Shown here piece after piece: positions 32,942 to 44,430 of a DNA stretch of 64,000 nt. A program made the position numbers and the translations under genes. The notes below the pieces were generated by a model. The model was not told the DNA's origin. It made no database searches and was given only the letters and a program-made list of their open reading frames with translations. Position 1 is the stretch's first letter. Each line of letters opens with the position of its first letter. The stretch comes from Adenanthera pavonina. Lineage: Eukaryota > Streptophyta > Magnoliopsida > Fabales > Fabaceae. The stretch is from the NCBI GenBank assembly GCA_026686845.1, contig JAIVEN010000015.1:5843001-5907000 (forward strand), read 5' to 3'.

Positions 32942-34812
32942 ATGGCGACGGCTAATTCTTCGAAGGTCGGTTCAGACAAAGAGGCTGTCACTAAAACCAG
33001 CGATATCCCACAGCTCAAGTTCCTCTACTCTCCGCTTCTCCTTATGTCTGCCTTCAGCGGTTCGCCGGCGACTTTGCCTCCGGCGCCTTGATGGGCTCCG
33101 TCTTTGGCTATGGTTCTCTCTTTTCCCCCCTGTGACTAACTCCTACATACATTACTTAAATAGCTCTATTTTGAGGATTCTGTTCTAGTTGGTGAGTATT
33201 AGATGTTTAGACGAACCTCAGGGAGAACAAAATGCGTATTGATTAGCGTATAAACTATAAATTTTGTCTTTAAGGATGACGATGTTCTATCCTCTTTGGT
33301 TATGGAAATTGTCATTTCTTTTTGTTGTGTCAAAATGTGAATGGACTTGAACTACGATTTTTTTCCTTCCATAGTTCTCTAAAGTAATATTTCAGTAGTG
33401 GAAAATCTTCTTGGTTTCGACTAGTGGTAGGTTTTTTGTCGGAATGATATGTAGTTTGGACAGCAAGTCTTTGTAATCTTTTGGTAAAATGTACTTGCGA
33501 ACGAGGAAACCGGTTCAATTCAATTTTCAGGTGCAAGATCTCATAATTTGTTTTTGTTATTCCTTTTTTTTTTCCTCCCTACGATGTGTTAGTTTGGGCT
33601 CTGGAATCCTGCTGGATACACTCACTAAGTGAAGGCTTACTCAGTTTTAGCAATTTGTGGCATCCTGACCGCAATTTTATGCAAATGGGAGTTGGTGCAT
33701 AATTTGTTAGGCGCTTGACGATCAAGTTGTATTTTAGTTTTGAATATAGTTAATCAATTCCTGACAAGTAATTTGATAATTCAATAACTTCTGAATTACC
33801 GACTATAGGACCATTTTGAAGAAATATGACTTTTGAGTACAGTAGTAGAGGCAATTCTTAGAATCTTGCTTAAGGATGCCTTTGTCGGGCATGTTTCAGG
33901 TGCTGGATTGTTTAAGAAGAAAGGATTTAAAGGATCCTTTGTAGAAGCAGGATCTTATGCCAAGGTACATTGAAGACCTTAGTCCTTTCTTTCTTCCTGT
34001 TGTTTTAACTCTGTCTAGTCGGTTCATACTTGCATATTTTTCTTTAACTATTCATAACTTTTGTCTATATGTATTAGTCATTTGTAGTTTTGTCTGGAGT
34101 TCACAGTTTGGTTGTTTGCATCTTGAAAAGACTCAGAGGAAAGGATGATGGTATAAAAATGTTAACCATAGAAGTGGTACTTGTGTTTTATAATAATATT
34201 TTTTGATATTTTATTAACTTTTCATCGCCAGTCATTAATGCTGGGGTAGCTGGATGTTGTACTGGTCTTGCTCCAAGTTTTCCAGGTACCAATGTTTCTT
34301 TTTCCTTTTTTGAATGTTGATTTGCCCTCTGTTTGGAACCTTGTCCCGCATGTTTTAAATGGCCCTCCTCATCCTCATATGCATATATGTAGTTAACTCT
34401 TCATATATATCAAGTTACATCTTTTCAGCAAAGTACTGAAACAATCTCCCAATTTCTTATCTCTGATTGGAAGTGGGGAGATTCTTTAGTGTAAATATTA
34501 CTCCATTGAATGACCTGAAACAGAAAAACTTTGTTGACTCCCCTTTAAATTGCTGATACTTGTTAAAATCAATATAATGGTACTGACATACGGATGAAAG
34601 TTGCATTTTCCCCAGTTATTTTTGCTATCTTGACTAGGATTTTCTTTCCAGGTGCACCACAAGCACTTCTACAGAGCTGCCTCACTTTTGGGGCATTTTC
34701 TTTTATCGTTGAAGGGCTAAACAAGCAACCACTAGCCCTTGCGCATCCCATCTCCAAGAAAACAAGTGTTCACTACGCTACGCGTCCTCCTTCCTCAGCA
34801 CTTTCCCTCTAA
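32942..34812 (+). CDS. PRAT family (Tim17/Tim22/Tim23) protein, HP20/TIM22-like; reading frame damaged
   Basis: Five exons: 32942-33112, 33900-33964, 34078-34150, 34232-34285 and 34652-34812. The homologous protein reads YVCLQRFAGDFASGALMG, GLFKKKGFKGSF, LSGVHSLVVC, VINAGVAGCCTG and GAPQALLQSCLTFGAFSF: the four-helix PRAT fold of import channels in organelle membranes. The Arabidopsis relatives (At4g26670, At5g55510) are assigned to plastid envelope import. Two oddities: the frame beginning at the ATG at 32942 ends in TGA at 33089-33091, and the conserved QRFAGD segment lies in another frame with a stop upstream, so a one-base loss near 33007-33010 (CCCA) or a 92-nt intron (32966-33057) is needed. 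The final exon stops at TAA 34810, yet conserved LPLPDEMKGSF…FFCKSL continues in frame to 34866. Confidence 0.75.
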
Positions 34813-34902
34813 CTTCCCCTTCCAGATGAAATGAAAGGATCCTTTTCCTTTTTCTGCAAGTCTCTGAAACAACACAGTAAGGGCACTTTTCCCACATCTT
34901 AA
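34813..34902 (+). pseudogene. In-frame remnant of the PRAT C-terminus beyond a stop codon
   Basis: Directly after the TAA, in the same frame, the sequence encodes LPLPDEMKGSFSFFCKSL, matching the usual C-terminal tail of plant HP20-type proteins. The next in-frame stop is at 34900-34902. This indicates a recent nonsense change in the gene or an assembly error. Confidence 0.7.
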
Positions 34903-37900
34903 TGAGAAATCTGGGATTTGGTCTCTTCTAGCATCACGTAAATAAGACATGCACTCTTTTTGGACGGTGTTAACATCCTTGAAACCGTAATAATTTTGCA
35001 ACAAATTAGGTAGGTTTACTTCTTTTTGTCAACCATATTTTGATGGAATCGTATTCATATGAATCATCATGATGATAGTCAACAATAATGATTCAAATTA
35101 GAGGTGTAATTGTGATCTGTCCCGAATTGAAGTTGGAATCGCTTGAATTGGTTTCATTGAATACTTCCTACTTGATTTGACCAATGATGCCATTCACATG
35201 CAGGTCAAGCAGTCGGTTCTGGCAGATCTGGTTAGAGATTTTAGTTGCATATCTTGAAAAAAGGGGCAAACTTCAATTTATTCTTTCGCGGTTTGGTCCG
35301 CCATCACTTTATTCTTGTGATATAAAATATGTTGTTCCAAATTTTCTGGTTTGTTCGGCTACCATTCAACAAAATTGTGTTCTAATATTTCATCTTTTTT
35401 TCTTGGGCCAGCTGATAATTTATCTTCATTCGAACAAAAATTCTATTATTTCTGTTATGCTTCTTTTTTTTCGGGGGAAAATTCATACTATTAAATGAAA
35501 ACAAACTTACAAATACCAGCCCGCAAATAAACCATTTGACTGGTTTATTGACTCTATCTAACATTTAGCTTATAATTTTCTTCCACATCTTAACAGCCGT
35601 GGGCTGAACGGGAAAAAGAAGGTTGTATAAAAGGACAACAAAAGTTATGAGAATTTACAATTTTTTTTTCAAAAGATGGATGTGTTGGTACTCTGACTAT
35701 ATTTCGAGAGAGAATTTATAACTTCTTTTCTTTCGTAAAAAGTGTCGCAAATTGATTCCAAAAGAATGTAATGTTTTCTTTTTAAACCAAAAACAGAATG
35801 AAATGCTGAACACAATTAAAAACTGAAAAAAAAATTAATAATCGCACACTATTGAACGCTTTGATGAATATAATAATGTGTGGGTAGCTTTACTCTATCA
35901 AAAGCTAGTAAATCTTTCTTCTCGAGTTGATAAACAAACATTACTTTTAAAACAACTTGTTAATCAACTTTTAAAAGCATCTTATGATAAATCCCTTCAA
36001 ATTAACAAAATTACCGAATAAACCATAAAGAAGACCCCCGAGAATAGAAACATTTTCAAATTAATCATCAAAGCAGAAACCTGAGAATTCTCACAAAAAG
36101 AGACTTCATGAGTTAGAAATGGAATCCCTTTAACTCAAATGAAGCCAACTGTGAATCAATGTGTGTAAATAACGCAGGATCTCTTCTCCACCCCCATTCA
36201 ATAGTTTTTTTTTTTTTTGGGGGTGGGGGGGGGAGAGGAAGACCACATATCAAATTGGATTTTCCAATGGAGGAACTTAGCAGAGATGTTAGAGGCTAGA
36301 CAAATCCTGATTTAACTAAGTATAACCACACACAAGTTCAGAAAAAGATCAAAATCAACTTTGCTATTAGAATTATGATATCCCATGAAAGCAACAAACA
36401 GAAAGCTAAATAACCTAAAAGTCTACTGACAAAGCATAGCCTCTCATAATGTTTCAGTTTTGAAACATAGCCACTAATTTGAACCAATCAACTTTTGTCT
36501 CTATTCCAATAATATATGCATATTATCTGCACTAACCAAACAGGAGAGAAAGAGATTGACTAATAATAGATTAAATGACTATAAAAGTAGACTAAACTGT
36601 AAAACTTGTATGATAATCTGTCTAAACAAGAATTATAAAACTGTTTAGCAACTTAATTATTTGATGGGATCCTAGACTCGAAATCCCTCTAATGTTTCAC
36701 ACTTGATAAATCAAACTTAACCTCACTTACAATTTGATCAAAAACATATCTCAGAAGGACGTGGTGACAAGAACAACACCTTTGCCAGCCATTACAGGGG
36801 CAAGAGAAAAAAGTTTAACAATCATTACTCTATCATTAAACGTGCTAATGCTGATATGCCTTGCCGGAGATGCACTATTACACTATCAGAATCAATCTTC
36901 ATGAGTATATCCCGCAATCTGATTTTACACCTCAATCAAATTCCAACGAAGAAAACCTAAGTCTTGAAAAATTAATAACAGAACCAAAAAATCCCAAACC
37001 TTACATAAAATCCCTTGTAAACTGCTTTCTCTTTGAACATGTATACTTCAAATGAAAGAACACCGTTAGCTATATATATGATAATACCCATATGAGCTGA
37101 TATATCTGAAGTGACCGAGATGTAAGAATTCACAAAACCTTTTTTCTGACCAGTTTCCCTTGATCTACTGTTTCCTTGACAAACCAAATTAACATACCTC
37201 CTCTAGGCAGCGATTCCTGAAGCAAATAGTAAAACACAGAGAAAATGAATAACTCTCATAAGGTTCATTCAGAAGAACATCTCAAAATTGTCTTTCTTCA
37301 TTGACCACGGAAGTCAATCAAACGATCAAATTTGATATTAAATCTCAATACTTTGTTGATGCAAAATCCGTTATACACTTCTGACATGAGAATAGTCGGT
37401 CTCATTTAAGTTCATCTTAAACATCTTTCAGGCTAAATCCTAATGTGAATTTCTTATGATTTTTTTCAGGAAATATTGAATTTCATCATACTTTAAGATG
37501 AAGGCAATACACTAAGAAAATGTACAGGAGAAGCAGATTATATTTCTTTTTAAATTGCAGTAAACTCTGGAAGAAAGCCATATCATAATATCAATATTCC
37601 ATTTTCAAACAATCAAAGCAAATATGTGCATTTTTAAAAAGTTCTTGTGGTTTGTCAGAATTAAAATCCATGTGCATAATGTAAACGAGGAACCTAAAGT
37701 ACTTGGTATAATTGAAAGAAAACATCAGTAAAGCTAAAAGCCTTTATAGTTTTATCACACAAATTCACTGATCCATATTTAAAAGACTAGTATGACACAC
37801 GATTAGTGAATAACCATATTTTCTGTATAACTTCTTTCTAAGCAATTCAGTTTCTGGAATACAATGACATAATCTCAGGTTTAGATATCAACAAACCATA

Positions 37901-37954
37901 TATATATATATATATATTAAAAAACTATAATCAGGATTTCTTTCGGAGACAAGG
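34903..37954. other. Intergenic region between PRAT and RRM genes
   Basis: No gene is recognised. A T-run plus G-run (T12 G5 T G9) lies at about 36207-36236. A TA tract is at 37899-37918, close to the 3' end of the RRM gene. The part from about 37.2 kb to 37.95 kb may include the RRM-gene 3' UTR. Confidence 0.45.
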
Positions 37955-39672
37955 TCACTTGATGTAGCCAAAGGTCTTACCTCTATTAGGTTGTCTGCTT
38001 GAAACATTGTAGTTTCCAATATAACCCTCTGAACCCTTTACTGGATCCTCTGAGGCTACACCACCAAGTCCATAACCAAATGAGCCAGAACCATCCAGGT
38101 CAGAAGCAGCAGACTGCCAAGTTGAGTCGCTGTAAACTGAACCATTGTGGTATAACTCCCCATAGGATCCTTCATAACCACCAGCTGATGCAGGAAATGC
38201 AGAAGATGAATTTACACCTATACTACCATTTCTTCCATACCCTGAACCTCCTATCCCAAAACTGTTGTCTCCACCTTCATAAACATTAATCCCAGTGGTA
38301 TAGCTGGAAGTAGCCACCCCACCCTGGGCTGGAAAGGATTGACCCCAATTTGTGCCACTATTTTTAATTGAAACACCAAAAGCCCCACTTCCGGATCCCA
38401 AGCCAGCACCAGCACTGAGTTGGTTATTGGCATTACCTAGGCTGCCATTTCCCCAGACATTTCGAGAAGATGAGTTCATAAGAGAATCACTTCTCCCACT
38501 ACCCCCACTATAGCCTATAGGAGTGGTATATCTGTTTGAGTTGCCACTGTAAAAAGGACTAATCATCCGACCATATCCGAGATTGCTTCCATAATTCGAA
38601 TTCCCACCATATCCTGGGCTCAATCCTGCATCCAGATTCAGTCCCATTCCATAACCACTGGTGCCAAATGGGGAAAATCCACTTCTACCACTTGTAAGAG
38701 GACTAAACCTACCATCCATCCTCATTCCATAGCCTCCAACCGGACTCATATTATAACTCTGAGCATAACTGTTTAGGTAGCTACTGGCCCTATTAAAACC
38801 AAAATTAGTTCCTAACAACGGGCTTCTGCTGGATCCAGGGGAAAGCTCTTTTGGAACTGCCCTCTTGACCTCAACCATCTTTCCATTGAGTTCATGGAAT
38901 GTTTTATAGAGAACTCGGTCCACAGCTTCTTCTGAATCATAAGTGATGAAGCCAAAGCCTCTTGGCCTCTGGGTATTGTGATCATACATTACGACAACAT
39001 CATTGATTGTACCAAACTGATCAAAATACTTCTTAAATTCATTTTCTGTGATACTTGAAGGCAATCCTCCAACAAAAATCTTTTTTGTGCGCCCAGGACC
39101 AGGAGAGCCATGGACACTACCAGAAGTTCTATTTATCATCTGCTGATCATCCCTGGGAACAGCTTTCTTTGCTTCAACCTGAAAATTGAGAAACTAGCAT
39201 ATAGATCAAAACTTGAAAGTCACTTTCAATTTTTTTTTTATATACAAAAGTCAATTCTGATCCAATGTACATATAAATAATTGAAATCAGCCATCAAAGT
39301 GCAAGTCCTTAGCTCAGTAAAGCCAAAAGTAAATACAATTTCTATCATCAACAGATTAAAACTAAAGTATAAAGATTATGTTATCACTTGTAACAAAAAC
39401 TTTAGCTAGTCCCATTACTGCACATATATATCCACAATGAACTAACTCACTGTGCGGCCATCAATTATGTGCTTATCCATAATGACTCTTTCTGCAACAG
39501 CTGGATCAGCAAACACTACAAAACCAAAACCACGAGCACGACCTGTCGTGCGATCTCTCATGATCACAGCCTCTATAACCTCTCCATATTTCCCAAAATA
39601 TTCTTTAAGACGCTCTTCATCAGTATCCCAAGAAATTCCTCCAATGAAAAGCTTACCAAGATCTGATTCCAT
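37955..39672 (-). CDS. Two-RRM hnRNP-like RNA-binding protein with Gly/Ser-rich tail
   Basis: Two coding exons on the minus strand, 39672-39451 and 39178-37955, phase 0, giving 481 aa. RRM1 (residues about 7-80) has RNP2 LFIGGI and RNP1 RGFGFVVF. RRM2 (about 107-185) has IFVGGL and RGFGFITY. The linker EAKKAVPRDDQQ joins them. Residues 195-481 are rich in Gly, Ser, Tyr and Asn, with YGMGLNLD and repeated GYG/SGY motifs, a low-complexity region suited to RNA granule assembly. The best relatives I recall are At4g26650 and At5g55550, nuclear hnRNP A/B-like proteins; they bind RNA, but the targets are unknown to me. The start at MESDLGKLF is family-typical. An acceptor (TTGGCAG) lies 9 bases upstream, so the leader is spliced. 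Confidence 0.92.
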
Positions 39673-39680
39673 CTGTTCTC

Positions 39681-40430
39681 CTGCCAAGCACAATCATTTG
39701 ACTATCAATAACTGATTCCTACACTAAGTTTGTACAGATTCAAACGAGAGCTGATTTTGGGTCAAAATTCTCATAGTTCATTAAGGAGTACCCAAAATTC
39801 AATAAGGATGTCTAAATTATTCAATGATGGCAAGAAAAATCCGGAGTAAACAATTTAATTAAATAGTTTTACACATGATGGATAATTAAGTTCAGTCTTG
39901 CAAAAAAAAATTCAATCTTCACCTGCCTGAGCAACCCAGAGCGATCAAAAATGCAGATGAAGAAAATCTGAGAAGGCACACCTTAACTTAAAATTCAGAC
40001 AGAACCCAGTTGATGCTTCGATCAAATACGAAGTGGGTTTTGTCAAAGTCGATCTAAGAGCGTCGGATCTTTCGTGCATCAATCAAAAGAAGAACCAGAT
40101 TATCTAGAATCAAACAAAAGAGAAAAACAGAAAGCACATGAATTTTCCTGGATCAAAGACGAAACTCAAAAGGGTCAAGAGATCGATGAAAAATGAAGCA
40201 AACCCAGAGATTAATTTACCATTTACGGATGAGAAAAAAATCTGGGAAAATTTTTTCAATGTGAGGGAAAACTATGAAGAAAAACAGAGGATGTGCACAT
40301 CCTCCATCGAAAGCCTGTCTCTTGCCTTTTATCTCTTCGTTGGTGATTCCACTGCCCCTTAATTAAATCAAAAGAAAAAAAAATAAAAGAGGGAAATGGC
40401 AACTAAGATGAGAAGGAGACAACATATATA
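39681..40430 (-). other. Leader intron and non-coding first exon of the RRM gene
   Basis: The acceptor CTTGGCAG ends at 39681. A plausible donor AAATG/GTAAATTA lies at 40219-40220, with a first exon running back towards about 40430. The donor choice is a best guess by motif. Confidence 0.45.
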
Positions 40431-42678
40431 TAAATAGAGAGAGAGACTGCAAATCCTCTGGTGCAAGAATATTTGGAGGAGTAAGAGATGATAGAAGATG
40501 ATATTTTTTTCTATAAAAACATAATGATATTTATGTTCAAAATAATAAAATTACAAATTAAAAAAAAGAACTTTTTATAGAAAAATTTATGTTATAACAT
40601 GTAAAATAGGATGAAACTGTTTTTTCTCTTTGGCCAACAAAGTGTTTTTTGTTTATACAAACTTAGTATTATGTCAATGATTCTCTCAAAATAAATAATT
40701 TACATGTCTTGGTTTTATCAAATAAATACTTAAAAACTATATTTGAATTGTCTTTTTTTTTCTTAGTATAATATTTGAATAGTCTTTAAAAATTAACTTT
40801 CATTGAAGATTTTGAATAATGATATTGAACTCAGTAATCTTGAAATAAAAAACAATACAATCAACCGCTCCACTATGTATCCCTTTTTATATTGGTTAAA
40901 TCCTTTTAACAACTTATATTTAACAAAACTTGGCGTTGTGTTTTGCATGATTAGCACATTATAAAGAAAAACTAGGAAATGAACCACTTACATTACATTT
41001 AGTTTACAAAATGAGCTGTATTATTCATAATTTACTTAAAATGAATTTGCAGTTCTAAGCTTTTAATGTCAAATAGGATTGTAATTATTAACTATGCCTC
41101 CAATAAATTAAGAATCTTATGCAACAAGATATAGAGGGTGGGGAAACATGACGTAGAATAATCATTTAGTTTATTTGTTTTTTTAAGTGTCCTTTATTTA
41201 GAGGTTTTTTCCTCTCTTTTGTTAAAAAAATTATATAATTTGTTATAAATTTTATATTTATTAATATATTGATTCAACACACGTCTTCGTATTTGCGTTC
41301 ATCAGAGTAATGATTCTAACGAAGGCTGATGCAGGCTGTAAAATAGGAGGATGGATATGAATAATTTAAGCAAGTATTTGAAAAATAAATGAAAACAATA
41401 AATATTATTGTATTAGTTTCTAAAATATTTGGTGTATTCTTTTAAAAAAAATTAAATTAATTTAAATTGATATTAACAAATTAACTCTTACAAATTATTG
41501 ATGACAACATCACTTTTCAAAGACCAAAAAAATATTTTATTAACAAATTACTCTAAACATAAAACTCTAACCAATTTAATTGATTCAAATGTGCAACTTC
41601 AAGAAATCACCAAAACTAATGAAAAGTAAATGTGGAAACGATAATATAACTTCTAAACCCTAATAAAAAGAAAATTTAAGATTGGTATTCATAAATGTAT
41701 TTTCATAATTAATTACTTATATAATATTTTATATTAGAGATAAAATATGAAATATACAAAATTCTCGTAATAATAAATAATTTATAATAGTGATCTTTGA
41801 CTTGAAAGGTGCAATATTCCATCAACTTGGGCTAGGATAACCTTAAAAAATTCAAAAAGAATTCCAATAAAAGATAGACTTTCTTAATTTGATCTAATTA
41901 CTTGCTTTTCCATTTAACTATAAAAGAAGGATGAATAATTACTTTCTCTCTCTATACATGTATGTATGCATGTATGTATGTATCGAAAGGGGTGCTTCAT
42001 CAGATTGATTTGAATTGACACGGACAATGAGATTCTGTCTGAAACATTATTGAGCCTATAGTTGAAAAACCGATTCCCTAAATTCTTGAAGAATTTGTGG
42101 CAAAAAATTTGAAGAAATTGGGTCATAGTATGAAAATTTATATTTTCTATGGCCTTCAGAAAAAAAAAATTTAAAATGATCAAAACAAGCGAAAATTAGG
42201 GAGCTACTGAGATTAACAAATTGAAAGTCTGAAATAAATTTAATAAAAAGTGAATTCAAAATTTCATATAAACTAAAACATCAAATTTTTAAATTCATAT
42301 TTAAAAAATGGAAAGGCAATAACAATAATAATAACAAATGAAAGGACAGAATAAAAGCTAAGACATACCAAGTTGGGATATTTCAAGACTGGTGAGTCAA
42401 TATAGTATTGACTTATGTTTGAGTGGTGTCATGGTTAAGTCTGTGTTCTTCCTTTTAAGTTCCTTTATATATATATATATATATATATATTTCTCGTGAC
42501 AATGAATTTTTGTTAAAGTGTGAGGGGCATTTCCGGAAAAGGATAAGCAAAATTGATTCTAATTAAATTCAATTGAACAGCTCAAGTGGAGGAGAAGACA
42601 GATACCGATTAACAAATTTATAAGGGGGAAAAAAATCTTTATAAAGTGGGCCACGTTGACACCGGAATTTCTTCAAGA

Positions 42679-42714
42679 GGGGGTGTGGGGTGGGGGAGTG
42701 GGTGTATGGGGGAG
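42679..42714 (+). other. G-quadruplex-forming motif
   Basis: Five runs of three or more G separated by loops of 1-5 bases: G5 TGT G4 T G5 AGT G3 TGTAT G5. It lies in otherwise AT-rich DNA. Confidence 0.8.
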
Positions 42715-42849
42715 GTCACTTAAAAGGTTGTTTTTAAAGCCAAATTGGGTAGTTTTCTTGTGTGTGTTTGTGTCTCATCTTGTGTTCAAGTAGGTATGAA
42801 ATGTGGATCATTTGTAGTCACAGCTTAATTATAAATAAAATTTCTTACG

Positions 42850-43065
42850 TTTTAAAATAGTTGTTATTTAAAGCGATGAACATGAATTTTTAAAAAAAAT
42901 ATTAAATAGAATATATTGTAAAAAATTAAATTATATATGAATTTTCTAATGATCTTTTATCTATTTTCTTCTGTTGAAATAAAGAATTAATTAGGGATGA
43001 AATTATAAGAGGGCATTATGCCCTATGAAAATCTTAAAGTAACAACTATTTAGAGAGATACATTT
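42850..43065. mobile_element. Small MITE-like element
   Basis: Imperfect inverted ends TTTTAAAATAGTTGTTATTT and (right side) AAGTAACAACTATTTAGAGA around a 215-bp AT-rich non-coding core. No clear target duplication. Confidence 0.45.
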
Positions 43066-43541
43066 AAGCAATGTAATCTTTTAATCTATTCCTGCTCCAT
43101 TTTATGGGATTTGAATGTTTAATTAGGTGGATCCTTATGTAAATTTAAAAAAATAAATTATTTATAATTTGTTAATACAGTACGATTTATTATTATTAGA
43201 ATTATTGAATGTGATTTGATTATGATTGATTTGAAGTGATTTAGGATTTATATTTAGTATAGTTTCCTATTTTAGTTCAGTTGACTCCCTTACATTAATT
43301 ATTTGATTATTATAATTATTGTCGATTGATTTTGAATTTATTAGGGTTTTTCCTGTTCTTGTTTTATACAAACCCTCATATGATGAAGGAATATACACAA
43401 CACAACTTCTGTAATACTTGTGACTTTGCCCCTTGTTCTCTGGCCTTATTCTTCTTTTTGTCTTTCTTTAGCTTTCTCTCTATAATCTTAATATAATAAA
43501 TTTTCCATTTTATCTAGATATTGATATTGATACTATAATGT

Positions 43542-44055
43542 GAAATGAAGGATTGAGAATTCTATATAGGTTAAACTAAAGTACACCACTTTATTAATTG
43601 GAAAATTGGAAATTGTTGATTCCCTAGTACTTTGTGCAATCCTCTAAGGCTCTAACTTTATAATTCTGTATAATTTTTTTTTTAATTTCAAGCGTGAGAC
43701 AATCAAAAGAAATTTCAAAACTTGATTAAAATCATAGTTTTCTTCTCCTCTATCTATTTCAATTATGTGCATTAACTGGAAAATGAAGGATTAATTAAGA
43801 ATTCTATTCAGGTTAAACTCAAGCACATCACTTTATCAATTGGAAAATTGGAAATTGTTGATTCCCTAGTACTTAGTGTAATCCTCTAAAACTCTATAAT
43901 TCTATTTCTAAGAACCATACACTTATCGCTTTTGCTCTAGATATAAATTAGATCAACAGCATTCTTTTCTGAAGTACAAGCTTGAAACAATCAAAAAGAA
44001 AATTATAAAACTTGATTAAAATCATAGTATTTTTTTCTCTATCTCAATAATTTAC
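43542..44055. repeat. Direct duplication, unit about 237 bp, two copies
   Basis: Unit 1 starts at 43542 and unit 2 at 43779. Shared segments include GGAAAATTGGAAATTGTTGA, TTGATTCCCTAGTACTT and AAAACTTGATTAAAATCATA. Unit 2 carries about 55 extra bases in its middle. Confidence 0.85.
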
Positions 44056-44430
44056 TCAAAACCCATAGGAGAATACATTAGGAGAGCTATCCCCATTTGA
44101 GCATGACAATATTCAAATATAAGTTATTTAGATAATTATATATATATATATATATATAAGCCCATTGGAGGATCATTGAAAATATTAGTCTTCATTTATC
44201 TCATGCCCGATGCGCCATCCAATTGGGGCAGATTAACATCACTCAAAGACTGTGAAATGAAGAAGAGAAGCAAAAAATATAGTTAACATGTTACAGATTG
44301 TATCGTCTTCCTAACTAAAAAAGATTATACTACAGTGTAGAACTAATCATTGAATACAATAATCACTTACTTCGTTATGATCAGATTTCAAAAAGTAGGC
44401 AAACACATGCTGTGTGTGAAGCATGAGGCC

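Larger units (their letters stand above)
40431..44430. other. Intergenic region with MITE-like and repeat sequence
   Basis: No gene. An ATGT-rich patch lies at 41955-41984; a TA tract at 42468-42491; a G-quadruplex motif at 42679-42714; a MITE-like segment at 42850-43065; a direct duplication at 43542-44055; and a TA tract at 44138-44158. 43200-43500 (TATACAAACCCTCATATGAT, then TCTGTAATACTTGTGACTTT) resembles the end of a retrotransposon LTR, but no terminal repeats were found. Confidence 0.5.

Noticed and set aside
43200..43500. Possible solo LTR
   Set aside because: Leader-like words and a polyadenylation-like end are present, but no paired termini or target duplication could be found.
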